Position numbers and translations under genes: made by a program. From positions 33,236,765 to 33,300,764 of the forward strand of contig CM048840.1 of the NCBI GenBank assembly GCA_026545765.1: a DNA stretch of 64,000 bases. The letters run 5' to 3'. Below the pieces are notes generated by a model. The model searched no databases and had not been told where the DNA came from. It was given only the letters and a program-made list of their open reading frames with translations. This DNA comes from Plantago major. Taxonomy: Eukaryota > Streptophyta > Magnoliopsida > Lamiales > Plantaginaceae. Positions 33,630 to 45,180 of the stretch are shown piece after piece (position 1 is the stretch's first letter; the number at the start of each line of letters is the position of its first letter).

Positions 33630-34990
33630 TTATTGGGTAGATTTTTCTGCTACCACTATTGCTGTAGAAGATTCTTCCTTATCTTTACTCTTCTGTTTAA
33701 GAGTTCCTTTAAGTATTTCAAAAACGTCTTCTATTGAGACTTCTTCCTGATTTGGATCTTGAGCATCTTGATACTCTGGTACCGATACCATTGATGTATC
33801 CGATTTCTGATTGAGTTTCTCCATCAAAACCTTGTAGAAGATCCTTCTTCATTTCTTCTATATATGCTTCTATTAGCATCTCTCTATTCTTGTCTTTGAC
33901 CGCATTCCAGCTTTTTCCGATTTGATCTAAGGTCACTCCTCCTTTGGTGTCGATAATCTTTTATTTTCTTGATATAATCTTATTCTTTTATCTATAAGAT
34001 TTAGAGTATCACCGCAATATAATTGCTTGGTTTCGGGTCTACTTTATTCATTTTATCCGAACTTAGTATAAGAAGATCTTTTGATACATGGTATTTCATG
34101 TTCGTATAACCGATAATGTACCCATTTCCAAATCCATGGTATGGAAAATTCCATAAAGAAATATAAATCATATCGATCGAAGGAATATCCTTCTTTGGAT
34201 TAACATTTATCCAAGGTAATATAATTGTAAAATTTTGAGGGAGTATTACTCCGGTGGTTCCAAAATATTTCCACCATTTAAGAAACCAATTTGGTATCTC
34301 TTGCTCATAAGCTTCGCTACTGATTTTTATGAACCAGGAGTGCTTCTTTTTATCATTTTCATATAAAAGCACTTTATTAAATGCTTCAACATAATCCCAA
34401 TAATTAAATTTTATGGGATTTCTGTTATTAGGGTAATAAAATTCCCTTTCTCGTAATGGAGCAATTCCCCATTCCTCGGAAGATATAATCTTCTTAATAT
34501 AAATTTTACTGAAGTTATAAACTTCTTTTTGAATTCCTGAGAAATGTGATATTTCACATGACTCTGTATCCAAAAGAATACTTTCATAAAAGTATCTTGT
34601 TTTATAAGTCCCCAAAGCATATGATGCTTTGTCAAGATATCTGGACATCAAAGTCCATGGGTTATTTTCCCATTTCATATCTCTTGTTTCAATCAGAAGT
34701 ATAACTTCTTGATTTTTGTTTTCCAAATAATCTGATTTATTATCTTCAGACTCTTGTTCTGCTATTATTTTAGCAAGAGAGGGAATTTTTCCCTTATTCT
34801 TTTTGTACTCAAGAAATTCTTGGTACTCTTTTGAGCTTTCAGCTTCATGTTTTTGTGATGGCAAATTCATAGCTATAAGCTTTCCTCTGCCAGTTTGAGA
34901 GAGGATTCTTTCAGATCCCCTTCCTCGACCTCCTCTGCCTCTATAAGAGGAAGAGCCTCTTCCTTGCAAGTACATTCCTGCAACAATCAT
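33630..34990 (-). pseudogene. viral ORF2, type 1 (copy C), frameshifted at the end
   Basis: 329 codons are open from 34990 to 34001 and match the intact ORF2 at 22628-24004, including the RG-rich start and core blocks. The 3' part continues in two other frames (33718-33936 and 33630-33827, the latter ending in AIVVAEKSTQ as in the intact copy). Breaks begin near 34220 and lie in an error-rich patch to about 33770. The ATGA overlap with RNase H is present at 34987-34990. Confidence 0.8.
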
Positions 34991-35552
34991 GAAATATATT
35001 CTCGTGTCAGAAAATCTGGAAGACTATTGTCTTCTCCTTTTTTATAGACAATTTCAAAATCAAAAGGAGCTAAATGAGCTTGCCATCTTGCAAACATTTG
35101 TTTAGAAACATCATGTTTAAAATCTTTATTAAACATGAACTTTGCAGAATTACAATCTGTCTTTATAATAAATCTTTGATTATATAAATCATCTTGAAAT
35201 TTTAAGACACATTTGACAATTGAAAGTATCTCTTTAGCAATTGTAGCATAATTTTTCTGACTGTTATTCCATTTGCCAGAATAGAAACGAACAAGATATT
35301 CTTGTTTATTATGAGGATCAATCATTTAAGAATTCCTCCATAACCTATATCGAAGCATCTGTTCAATGATTTATCCCATGAGGATTACTCAACATGAGAC
35401 AAGGCAATGTTTTCACCTTTTCTTTTAATTTCCTAAACTGAGTATGATGATCACCAAGGCTTTGGATCTTTTAAGTCTATCATATAAGATAGCGATTCTT
35501 GAGCTATGTCTTGATAATAGGAAGAGATATAATTCAAACTTCCTAAAAACCT
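34987..35552 (-). pseudogene. viral RNase H, type 1 (copy C)
   Basis: 112 codons open at 34987-35325 with YSGKWNNSQKNYATIAKE, KTDCNSAK and DNSLPDFLTRE. The upstream part (35326-35552) contains many small losses compared with 22070-22310 and is not open, among them the region of the first catalytic aspartate. Confidence 0.8.
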
Positions 35553-36620
35553 CTATAACTGGGTTTTATTAGTTATTTCATCAGGAAATTTGTCAGCAAA
35601 ATCAATGCTTCTATTTATTGGGATAATATTACCTTTTTCAATATAATGACCCAAAAATCTAATTTTTGTCTGAAACAAAGACATCTTTGGTTTTGATATA
35701 ACTAAACCACTTTGTATGACTATTTTCTTTAATATATCCAAATGTTTAAAATGGGAATCAATATCCTTTGAGAAAACTAGGATATCATCAATATAGACTA
35801 ATATAAAATCACTATAAGGAGTGAAGATATCATTCATAATTTTCTGAAATTCAGAAGGAGCATTTTTCAAACCAAATGGCATTACATTCCATTCGTAATG
35901 TCCTATTGGAACATTAAAGGCTGTTTTATACCTATCTTTTTGTTCAATTTGAACTTGCCAATAACCTGACTTTAAGTCAAATTTTGAAAATAAAATTGAA
36001 TCATAAAGTCTTTCTAAAAGATCTTTTTTATTCGGAATAGGATGCCTAATCCATTTTAAAACCTTATTAAGGGGTTTATAATTTATAACCAATCTAGGAA
36101 CTCCTCTTTCCTGTTCACTATGTTTATTAACATAAAAGGCCGTACAAGACCAAGGAGATTGAGAAGGGCTTATCAGACCCTTTTGTAATAAAGAATCAAT
36201 TTCTTTTTTACAGAGTTCTAAATACTCTGAATTCATTTGACAAGGTCTTGCCTTTGTCGGAATTCTTTCTTCATCAAAATCTTCCTCATAAGGAAGATTG
36301 ACCACATGCTTCTTTCTATTCCAGAAAGCATTAGGATGGTCATTACAGATTTCTAGAGAAAGTTGATTTTCAATCAATCTAATCTTCCCTTGTAATTTGG
36401 GATTTTGAAGTTTTTCTTCAATAGTCAAAGAGTTTATTTCTTGTTTTAAGAAATTCATCTGGGTTTTCTTTAAAGTCAGATGATCATACATTTCATGTAA
36501 CATTCTATGAAATGGTTTTGTAATAAAATTTAAATGAATTTTCCCACCTTGAAAAGTTCGATGTACCGTAATTATCCACATGGGTAAAAGGATAAATCTT
36601 TGAGATAAAAGGAGTACCAA
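35553..36620 (-). CDS. viral reverse transcriptase (copy C), open
   Basis: 355 codons open, from the protease-RT linker (FITKPFHRMLHEMYD) through WSCTAFYV, FDLKSGYWQV, MPFGLKNAPSEF, YIDDILVF and FLGHYIEKG. The frame overlaps that of the upstream coat-protease ORF at 36505-36620: a small change near 36560 separates them. RNase H follows downstream but is broken. Confidence 0.85.
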   Translation of the reverse strand: MVLLLSQRFILLPMWIITVHRTFQGGKIHLNFITKPFHRMLHEMYDHLTLKKTQMNFLKQEINSLTIEEKLQNPKLQGKIRLIENQLSLEICNDHPNAFWNRKKHVVNLPYEEDFDEERIPTKARPCQMNSEYLELCKKEIDSLLQKGLISPSQSPWSCTAFYVNKHSEQERGVPRLVINYKPLNKVLKWIRHPIPNKKDLLERLYDSILFSKFDLKSGYWQVQIEQKDRYKTAFNVPIGHYEWNVMPFGLKNAPSEFQKIMNDIFTPYSDFILVYIDDILVFSKDIDSHFKHLDILKKIVIQSGLVISKPKMSLFQTKIRFLGHYIEKGNIIPINRSIDFADKFPDEITNKTQL

Positions 36621-38199
36621 GTATTACTTGGTTGGAAATATCCTTTGTTAGTAAAAAACTGGTTTGAATACAGTTTTTATCAATACAGATATAAGCTTTA
36701 GGAAGCTTATACTTTATATTTAATTTTTCTCCTCCAGCATGAGAAAGAGTATGTGTAGTTTTATGAAAATACTTTGTAGGAATTAATCCTTCCTGTATAA
36801 CATTTAAATCTGCTCCACTGTCAATAAGAGCAGTCAAATCTTTTGAGAAGTAATTATCAATTAACAAAGTAATTTTAACATACCATTTCTGGGATATAAC
36901 CATCTCTAAAGTTGATAAAAAATTATCATCTACTTGTGAATCAAAACATTGAGTCTTTTTATTTTGACTCGATTCACTAGTAGTAGACTGGATAGACTGA
37001 TTAGTCTCTTTTTTATAATTTTCAAGTTTAGAAACTCGATAGTCTATTAACTTATTCTCTTTTTTCAAAAACTGAATCTCTTTTTTGAGATTTTCAACTT
37101 CCATCTCTAAATCATGAGTAGAAGTTGGAGATTCAACTGTCCTTCTCTGTTTTAGAAGTTTATAAACTTCTGACATTGAGTAAGGCTCATCATTTTTAAA
37201 ATCTTCTGGAAGAACCATTGGTTCAGGTACAGAAGTAGAAGTACTTGGAATATTATCCATCTGATCTATTAATTTAGATCGTAACTCATGATCTTTGATA
37301 TGTTTCAGAAACTCGATAATATTATTACCGTCCAAAACATTTAAATCAGTTCCTTGGAACTGTGAGAGAATATTGTAAAATTCTTTATTAAAGAATTTAC
37401 TGTCATCTGTGTTTTCTTGTTTCTTGATACAAGGTTGTCCAAGAATACAAGGTTCACACTCTGACTCTGAATCAGATATTACCGATTCTTGATCAAGAAC
37501 TTTTAAGTTCTCTTCTTCAGTACTATTAGTACTATTAGAAGCATCTGAATCATCAGAAGAGTTATTACTCTTTTCTTCATCAGAATTTAGAAGAATCTTT
37601 GAAAGAGTTTCTTTCAAATCATTATCAGCAGCTTTTAATCTATTTAATTTTCTCTTGGTCCAACATTGTGTTGCAAAATGACCAAGTTTTCCACAAGCTC
37701 GGCAAACTATTAGTTTCTTTCGAATCCGTTTTCTTTCTTCTCTATCTTCTCTTCTTTGTTTACGGATTTCTAATTTTCTAGGAGAGTAATGTCTCTTCTT
37801 TTTTGGTTTATAAGCCGACTTCTTTTCCGACTTATGAGGTTTAGAAGTGGATGGAACATCCATCCCAAATTGATCACAGAACTGTCCCAACTGGGCCTTT
37901 TCTTTCAAGTTCTGTCTTTTAATTTGTTGATTTAATTTAATCTCATTACATAAGGCTAAACCTTCTTGAATACAAGTTCCAATTAACTTGCCATAAGTAT
38001 AATTTTCATAAGGGATAGAAACTTTATCTTTTCTAAGATTTTTCCTAACCCTTTCTGCAAATAATGCAGGAAGTCCATCAATGAACTTTGATTTCCAATG
38101 AGAGCTATTACACTCAGGTAATTCCATTACCCTGTTTAAAAAGGTATCTTTATACCAACGAAAATCAGTTAAAGTTTTACATCTTAAGTTTTGTAAAAC
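36505..38199 (-). CDS. viral coat C-part, coiled coil and protease (copy C), open
   Basis: 540 codons open (38127-36505), the best copy of this region, and coat sequence continues to the junction at 38199. Order: coat core (residues 1-80), basic stretch KPKKKRHYSPRK (108-118), CCHC knuckle CRACGKLGHFATQC (142-155), acidic serine linker (185-235), coiled coil (341-372), aspartic protease ALIDSGAD (433-440), then ILGTPF. The protease would cut the polyprotein. The first methionine is internal to the coat protein, so this frame has no natural start. The upstream edge lies in a coat-protein inverted repeat (gttttac/gtaaaac). Confidence 0.85.
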   Translation of the reverse strand, partial: VLQNLRCKTLTDFRWYKDTFLNRVMELPECNSSHWKSKFIDGLPALFAERVRKNLRKDKVSIPYENYTYGKLIGTCIQEGLALCNEIKLNQQIKRQNLKEKAQLGQFCDQFGMDVPSTSKPHKSEKKSAYKPKKKRHYSPRKLEIRKQRREDREERKRIRKKLIVCRACGKLGHFATQCWTKRKLNRLKAADNDLKETLSKILLNSDEEKSNNSSDDSDASNSTNSTEEENLKVLDQESVISDSESECEPCILGQPCIKKQENTDDSKFFNKEFYNILSQFQGTDLNVLDGNNIIEFLKHIKDHELRSKLIDQMDNIPSTSTSVPEPMVLPEDFKNDEPYSMSEVYKLLKQRRTVESPTSTHDLEMEVENLKKEIQFLKKENKLIDYRVSKLENYKKETNQSIQSTTSESSQNKKTQCFDSQVDDNFLSTLEMVISQKWYVKITLLIDNYFSKDLTALIDSGADLNVIQEGLIPTKYFHKTTHTLSHAGGEKLNIKYKLPKAYICIDKNCIQTSFLLTKDISNQVILGTPFISKIYPFTHVDNYGTSNFSRWENSFKFYYKTIS

Positions 38200-38243
38200 T
38201 TTATTCCCCCCATCATTTTTCTATGTTTTTTATTATTAATTCC
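38200..38243. other. short spacer between viral cluster and copia LTR
   Basis: About 44 bp, T-rich, containing a run of C. It is the only candidate for flanking host DNA between the two elements. The five bases before the LTR are attcc, which would be the target duplication if the far end were present. Confidence 0.5.
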
Positions 38244-39468
38244 TGTTAGGAATATCTGTTTAGATTTTGATCAGCAACCTAATGACTTATCTTAGCTCAG
38301 AAAGGTGGTTAGTACTCTTGGTTCACTTGAACACTGTAAAAGAGGAAACTCACTAAGTATGATAGTCTAGCAAATCTTGTATAGGATGTTAGGTCTCGAA
38401 ATGTAATTTTTATTTTCTAAAGAAGACCAAGAAGAAGACTTCCAGCAGGAAAAGTTCAACAGATTTGAAGATTTGAAGACTGTACAAGATTGCTGAAGAC
38501 AAAGGTTTATCAGATACCTATGTCCATATATCTTGAAGAAACAAGTGTTTCGAAACACAAGTGTTGCAAAAGATATCTGAGAATAAAAGGTTTCTGAGAC
38601 GAGGAAAGTGCCCACAGATATCTACACTCAGATACCTTGGATATAAACTATGTTTCTGAAAAAGAAATATTTTATAACAAAGTTGTTTCAACAAATGGTA
38701 TCTGGAGTTGTGATAATCGATGGAAAAGAACATGCAAAGTTTCAGAAAACTCTGATTGTATAAAGATCTCTGATACCATGCATAGTTCCGTTGGCACTAC
38801 AGGACAAAATATAGTACAGTGCATTAAATGCGCAGACAGAAATGTCTGAACAAAAACGGTAGCTTCTGAAGAAGAAGACAAACCTGCTACAGTACTATAT
38901 TCATATATCAACATATATCAATAGTTTGAACTTGATTTAAGCCTAACGGATACTATTCAAACTGCACTCAAATTCATCTATAAATATCAACACTTAGACT
39001 GCTTGAGAACACACACATAGAACACTGAACTTACATTGAATACTCACACACAAGCTTTCTCAAGCAAACTACTTACCTTCAAGCTTTATGTTGCGACCAA
39101 AGCTCTTGATTCTAAGTAGCACAAAAGTTCTAAGTGTCCTGATCCTTAACAAGCACTGTAATCTGTGAAGGAGTTGAACTAAGATTTCATATCTGAGATT
39201 CATTCTCTGGAACACTTACAATAGACTTGGGTCAGTAGAGAACAAGATACCATACATTGAAAAGTGTATTAAGTATACTTGATTCATAGAGCTATCTGAA
39301 TAACTGAATAAGTTATTTAAGAAGCTCACCTGACAAACAAACCTAAAACCAACACCATATTCGGCGTGGAGTATAGGAAGTACTTAGTTTGGAAAACTAA
39401 GGAATAATTCCAGGGTTGCTGAGCACAGGAAGTACTTAGCTTGGGAAGCTAAGGAATAGCTCAAAAAG

Positions 39469-40724
39469 CACTACAAAAATCGGCACATGTGACGGATAGA
39501 TCCGTCGCTAAAGTTATCTATCCGTCGCCCGGCTACGGCGACGGATAGAAAATCCGTCGCCCCACAGGCGTGGCGACGGATAACAATCCGTCGTCAATTC
39601 GACGGATTGGACGACAGATTGACCATTTTTTTAATTTGATAATGGGGCGACGGATAGATTCTACGGATAGATCTATCCGTCGCCCCATTGGATAGATCTA
39701 TCCGTCGCCCCATTTCTATTTTTTTTAAAAAAAATAAAATCCGTATTCGAATTTTTATATTCGTATACGGATTAATTCGCATCCAATTTGTATTCGTATA
39801 CGAGATATTGATTTGTATTCGTACGGTGCGGTGGTGGTGGGAGGAGAAAGGTGGTGCGGTGGTGGCAGTGGTGGTGCGGTGGTGGCAGTGGTGGTGGCAA
39901 GGTGGTGGTGGCGCGGTGGTGGTGGGAGGAGAGAGGTGGTGGTGGTGGTGGTGCGGTGGTGGAGATGGTGGTGGTGCGGTGGTGGTGGGAGGAGAGAGGT
40001 GGTGGTGGTGGTGGTGGAGATGGTGGTGGTGCGGTGGTGGTGGGAGGAGAGAGGTGGTGGTGGTGGTGGTGCGGTGGTGGAGATGGTGGTGGTGCGGTGG
40101 TGGAAATGGTGGTGGTGCGGTGGTGGTGGGAGGAGAGAGGTGGTGGTGGTGGTGGTGGAGATGGTGGTGGTGCGGTGGTGGTGGGAGGAGAGAGGTGGTG
40201 GTGGTGGTGGTGGAGATGGTGGTGGGAGGAGGATGGTGGTGGAGGAGGTGGTGGTGGAGGATGGTGGTGGTGGAGGAGAAAGGTGGTGGAAGGAGAAAGG
40301 TGGTGGTGGGAGGAGGAGGAGAGGAGAAATGGAGGAGAAGTGGTGGAGGAAAGGAGGTGGTGGAGGGGATATATGGTTTTTTTTTTAGGCTTTTAGCGAC
40401 GGATAGATCTAGATCTATCCGTCGCTAACTTTTTTTTTTTTTTTTTTCGGCTATAGCGACGGATAGATCTATCCGTCGCTATATAGCGACGAATAGATCT
40501 ATCCGTCGCTATTTTTAGCGACGGATAGATCTATCCGTCGCTAAATTTTTTTTTTTTTTTAAATCTTGGTCAACGCTCTGTAGCGACGGATAAACTTATC
40601 CGTCGCTACAGAGCGACGGATAAGTTTTATCCGGGCGACGGATAAAATCCGTCGCCCCGTTTGGCGATCCGTCGCTACAGGGGCGACGGATTTTCCGTCC
40701 CGTTACAGCAGAATTCTTGTAGTG
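39469..40724. mobile_element. non-autonomous CACTA element, 1256 bp
   Basis: It begins CACTACAAAAAT and ends TTCTTGTAGTG, with aag on both sides (39466-39468 and 40725-40727), a perfect 3 bp target duplication. Both ends are packed with gcgacggat-type subterminal repeats in both orientations, often as cgacggatagatctatccgtcg palindromes in part. The centre is a GGT-rich block with no gene. Ends and subterminal motifs match those of the larger element at 44634-52208, which could supply transposase. Confidence 0.92.
39825..40375 (+). repeat. GGT-rich low-complexity core of the small CACTA element
   Basis: About 550 bp of ggtggt-based repeats with a higher-order unit of about 60-75 bp (ggtgggaggagagaggtgg). 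Long open frames across it in all three frames are made of W, G, V and R only and are artefacts of the missing stop codons. Confidence 0.9.
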
Positions 40725-41168
40725 AAGGTTTCTGAGTACAGGAAGTACTTGGTTATGAGAGCCGGGAAATAACTCAGGGGGAACACTTGGTTGGGAACCT
40801 AGTGTATTTAGGAATCAAGAGAAGATATCTGTAAGGTTAACTCATTTATCTGTCTTAGTGGATTCTAGGTTTGAGAAAGGCCGAAGTGGATTAGTTGAAG
40901 GATTACGCCACCTTCAGATACCACTATAAAAAGACTTTTGTTATTTACTTTCTGCAGTTTATTACTTGCTTTACTTATCTTGCAAAGTACTTACACACAT
41001 CTTGCGGAGCACGTGCACTTATCACTTAAAAGTCTTCCGCTCTCTGAAATTAAGTATCAGATATCTACACAGATATCTGAGAAACTGTATTTATCGACAA
41101 AAGTTTTAAAAGACTATTCACCCCCCCCCCCCCCAGTCTTTTACTTTGCCGTTATTTGGACCAACAAG

Positions 41169-41180
41169 TGGTATCAGAGC
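41169..41180 (+). promoter_or_regulatory. copia primer binding site
   Basis: TGGTATCAGAGC, complementary to initiator tRNA-Met, directly after the LTR. Confidence 0.9.
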
Positions 41181-41284
41181 AGGAGGTTCCCAAGCCTTCA
41201 GCACTGAACCTAGATCCCAGATAAGTGCTCACTAACTGCTTTTAACCTACACTTGATTCGTTTGTTTAGTGTGTTTGCTGCAGG

Positions 41285-43692
41285 ATGTCTTTAAGTGACG
41301 CCCCAATTCTCAAGCTAGTGAATTATGAAAAATGGAAGAACAACATGATGCTCCACCTAGAAGCCATCAGTGACGAAATGATCGAAGTAATAAAGAATGG
41401 CCCAATAGTCATTCAACAACTCAAGCAAGTCATAGAGGTTTCTAATGGTAGAGACAAAGAACAAAGCGATGGGTCTTCACAGACAGATGCGTCAACCAGT
41501 GGGAGACCTACCAGTCAAGTTATTTACGAACCAAAGCCCAGAGAGCTCTGGACATCGGAAGATGCCAAGAGAAATCGACTGGATGGTCAGGCTCGTAATA
41601 TCATCATACGTTCTACTCCAGAGCACATACGATTAAGCGTAGGGGTGCAAAAAGCGAAAGTGGCACAACTGATTGAAGAAATCAATGCGACTTTGAAACA
41701 AAGGAAAACAAGTTCGAAGTTTTGAAGCTCAAATTCCAAAACTTTAAACAAGGTCCTACAGAGACTCTTGAAGAACTAGATTTCCGGTTTACAACACTTA
41801 TGAGTGACATGGCTGCACTTGGTGAAAGTAATAGATATACCCAGTCAGAAAAGATTAAGACTATTGTGAGAAGTCTAAATCATAACTGGGAACACACAAA
41901 GTTTTTCTACTTTAACCAAGGAATGCCAGATATCACTCCTGTAGAACTTTTCTCTCATCTTGCCACTGTTGACTATGAGACAACTCAAAGAGAACAAACA
42001 ACTGAGAAGTTGTAGAATGTCGCTTAGTTGCTCAAGGAACTTCTGAAAAGAAGAAAGGCAAGGAAGTGACTGAGGATGCTCTTGCTGTAAAGCAAATGTG
42101 AAAATATGTCAGTCGAGAAATTGAGAGAAGAAAAGCCAAAGAAAAGCTGAAAAAGCATCTAGGCTCAAACTACCACCAGTACAAAAATATGCAAAGCTCG
42201 CTGATCAAGTCGGCTCAGAAAGCATCAAGTACTGAGGAAGCAGAAATCGGAAACGATATATGTTTCTATTGTCAGAAACGTGGTCATTTCAAGAAGGATT
42301 GCCTTGTCCTCAACAAACTAAAGACAGGTGACAAGAAAGACAGAAGAATCTTCAAAAGAAGTCAGAGAGCTATGCTCACTGAAGAAAGGAAAAAGATTCA
42401 AATCCAACTGGATGCTCTAGATATTGAATCTGATTCTGAGGATGAGGATTCAGATGATTCCACACTGCCTTCCCCAGAAATGTGCGGTGTCTCTCATGAA
42501 GTAATTGACTTTGGTCAAAAGAAGAAAGAAGTGTGTGGAATGGCTGAAGAAATCTTTCCAGATATCTCCAACATTGAACCTTGTCTAATGGCTGAGGTAA
42601 CACATACTTCCTGTTATACTTATGAAAGTGATGAAGAGGGAATCAATGATCTGGAAAAACTCAAAAGAGAACTTGATCTCTACGAAAGAGAATTTCTAAT
42701 GATCCGAGCTAGAGCCGAATTTTTGAAGAAGAAAAGAATTCTCTTGAAAAGGAAAATTCTCAATTAATCAAGATTTCTGAGAAAAAGGATGCTGAAAATG
42801 CATTTCTCAAGGCTCAGATATCTGAGACCGAAAAGTCACATAAAGAAGCAATGGCCAATCTTCAAAAGAAATGTGAAGATCTTCTTTCTGAGAATAAGGA
42901 ACTCAAAAAGAAAGAACTATCTTTTCAATCTTATGCCAATGCTAGTGACACTCTTACTGAAGTACAATCTTATTTAAGAGATCCTTCAGAAAAGAGAGGA
43001 CTTGGGCTGGACACACACACAGACAGTTCCACCACTCTGAATAAGAGAAATGAAGGACGAACATTTGTCGATTCTCGAAGGTGATTCCCAAACAATCTAC
43101 AATGATTGAAAAGCTAAGATTGTCGACAAAGGAAAGCGATTCGACCAATCCTTTGTGGGAAAAACAAGTCCAAAGGAAAAATGTGGGAAATGTCTCTGAA
43201 AAGAAACATAACACTGAAAAGTGTAATCACCCACAGTGCTATGTCTCTCAAAAAGGAAAAATTGCAGGAGCTGACAAATTCTCCTATGTCACGTTTTCTG
43301 GAAAGAAAGTAGATTATCCAGAGACTAGCAAAGCTGCTGAGAAGAGATCTCATATAGCACCAGGTGCTCGGAACGGTATTGGCTATAAAGCCATCGGGAA
43401 ACAACTTGCTCGTGAATACAAACAAGAGAAAGAACGATGGTTAAAAGCTAGAATTGCTCACGACAATTATCAGAAGTGGAAGATAAATCAAGCCACTGAA
43501 AATCTGAATGCCAGGGCTAGAAGAAATCTGGCTAGGAAAGCTAAGTTTGCTGATAAGCAGACTCAGAAACCTGACAGGTATCTGAAAGCACCAAATGGAG
43601 CACCAAGGAACACACCAAGGAAGAAAATAGTTCTTAACAACAATGATACAAATCATTTAACTAGGATTCCTCCTTATGTTCTTGTTAGATAA
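41285..43692 (+). pseudogene. copia gag, frameshifted
   Basis: The ATG at 41285 opens MSLSDAPILKLVNYEKWKNNM, shown here by its core NYEKWKNNM, a copia gag start. Pieces: 41285-41725, 41722-42015 (LKFQNFKQGPTETLEEL), 42189-42767 with the zinc knuckle CFYCQKRGHFKKDC (residues 25-38), then coil-rich sequence at 42630-43084, and 43081-43692, basic, with a second Cys/His cluster (KCNHPQC). The long region after the knuckle is typical of SIRE-type gag. Frame breaks near 41705, 42015, 42770 and 43080 make it non-functional as read. Confidence 0.8.
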
Positions 43693-43800
43693 AAGAATGT
43701 TCCTAAGAAATTCATTCAAAAATGGATTCCTACTGGAAGATTCTTTAGTCCAGATGGTTCCATTGTTGGTATGAGAACCTAATCTCCTATTTCCTGTTTT

Positions 43801-44633
43801 GTGCAGAACACTCTAAAGTCTAATTCAAAGTGGCATTTTGATAGTGGATGTGGGAAACACATGACAGGAGACAAAGCAAATCTGATTGACTACAAAAATT
43901 GCAATGATGGACCAATTATCAGGTTTGCTGGAGGAGATGAAAATCCAACCATAGGTTTCGGCAATTTGAAGTTTGGAGCCCTTACAATCTCTGAAGTACT
44001 TCATGTAAAGGGATTGAAATATAATCTCCTAGGCATGAGTCAACTAGTGGAAAAAGGGTACACTGTCAAGATCAAGTCAAAACTATGTAAAGTGATTGAC
44101 AATGAGTCAAAGCAGACAGTCCTGGTTGCAAGGCATAAAGGAAATCTTTATGTTGCTGATTGGGCATCCGCCACAACCGAAGAATGTCTCATGGTGAGTC
44201 AATCTGGCCACACTGAAAGAAATTGTCTATGGCATAAAAGAATGAGTCACTTGAATTTCAAAACTCTGAATAAGCTAGCCAAGAAAGAGTTGGTGGTTGG
44301 TTTACCCAAAATGGCATATAGAAAAGAAGGTGTATGCTCAGCTTGCCAAATGGAAAAACAATCCAAAACATCTTTCAAGTCTAAAACTAGACATTCCAGT
44401 GAAAGGCCACTGCAAATGTTACATATGGATATGTTTGAATCCTCTGTAACTAGTTATGCAGGAAAGAAGTATGGTCTGGTTGTTGTTGATGATTACTCAA
44501 GATTTACTTGGGTTGTCTTTCTCAAACACAAATCTGATGCCAGGGTTGAGATATCTAACTTTCTGAATAAGCTCGAAGTCATGAAAGATGACAAGGTATC
44601 TGTAATCAGAACAGACCATGGTACTGAGTTTGT
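43801..44633 (+). pseudogene. copia protease and integrase N-part, interrupted by CACTA
   Basis: The open frame starts with the protease motif WHFDSGCGKHMTGD (D-S-G), then the pre-integrase zinc domain (LWHKRMSHLNF, then CSACQMEKQ), then the integrase core with the first aspartate in HMDMF and the second in RTDHGTEF. The CACTA insertion at 44634 cuts it just after that second aspartate; the frame read on to 44739 is CACTA DNA. The third catalytic residue lies beyond the insertion at about 52300. Confidence 0.88.
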
Positions 44634-45010
44634 CACTACAAAAATCGCTGTGGCAGCGGATAGATCCGTCACTGAACCGCCTATCCGTCGCCCGGCTCCG
44701 GCGGATCGGGCGACGGATAGAAAATCCGTCGCCCCCTGAGCTAATGGCGACGGATAACAATCCGTCGTCAATTCATGACAGTTGAATGACGGATTGACAT
44801 CAATTATTTTTTAATTCGAAATTTAGCGGCGGATAGAATCTATCCGTCGCTACATATCTTGACGGATAGAATCTATCCGTCAGCTATATGACGGATAGAT
44901 TCTATCCGTCATAATTTAGCGACAGATAGATTCTATCCGTCGCTAAATATTTTTTAATTGGACTAGTGACGGAATTTGAAATTCCGTCACTAATTCCAAT
45001 CCTTGTGAAT
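44634..45010. repeat. left TIR and subterminal repeats of the 7.6 kb CACTA
   Basis: Many copies of gacggat and its complement atccgtc, mostly as facing pairs (gacggatagaatctatccgtc type). From 44960 the motif changes to gacggaatttgaaattccgtcac. Confidence 0.9.
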
Positions 45011-45180
45011 TCGTCACTAATTCCGTCACTATTTATTTCATATTAATCCCTATTTTCGTAGTTCACCTATTTAATCAATATAATGTTCGATAATAAATCA
45101 ATAATACGAAAAATGTTTCAATGAATAAAAAGTAATATTGAATGGAGAAATTATCCAAACAAGTGTAAATATGAAAAAAA

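Larger units (their letters stand above)
7265..38199. mobile_element. endogenous caulimovirid (florendovirus-like) cluster
   Basis: About 31 kb of integrated plant pararetrovirus. The parts seen are a 30K-type movement protein, a coat protein with a CCHC knuckle, an aspartic protease, an RT with YIDD, an RNase H, a separate ORF2 with an RG-rich start, and a non-coding region with a TATA box and a tRNA-Met primer site. There is no integrase and no LTR. In order: reverse non-coding (7265-8041); forward polymerase module plus non-coding plus movement module (8042-15599); reverse non-coding and polymerase module (15600-19433); forward polymerase, non-coding and movement modules (19441-27255); reverse non-coding and polymerase module (27256-32685); reverse non-coding and polymerase module (32686-38199). 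A florendovirus-like origin is inferred from gene order and the separate ORF2. Confidence 0.85.
38244..41166 (+). repeat. copia 5' LTR, interrupted by a CACTA element
   Basis: Starts TGTTAGGAATATC and ends CA three bases before the primer site. Without the 1.26 kb insertion it is about 1.66 kb. TATA boxes at 38979-38986 (TATAAATA, likely promoter) and 40925-40932. A motif containing aggaagtactta occurs at about 39376, 39427 and 40739, the last two on either side of the insertion. A polycytosine run of 15 bases at 41121-41134 lies near the LTR end, a common feature of SIRE-type LTRs. Confidence 0.75.

Noticed and set aside
39688-40428. Open frames of 181-246 codons, rich in W, G, V and R
   Set aside because: They cross the GGT-rich repeat, which lacks stop codons in all three frames. 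This is an artefact of composition.
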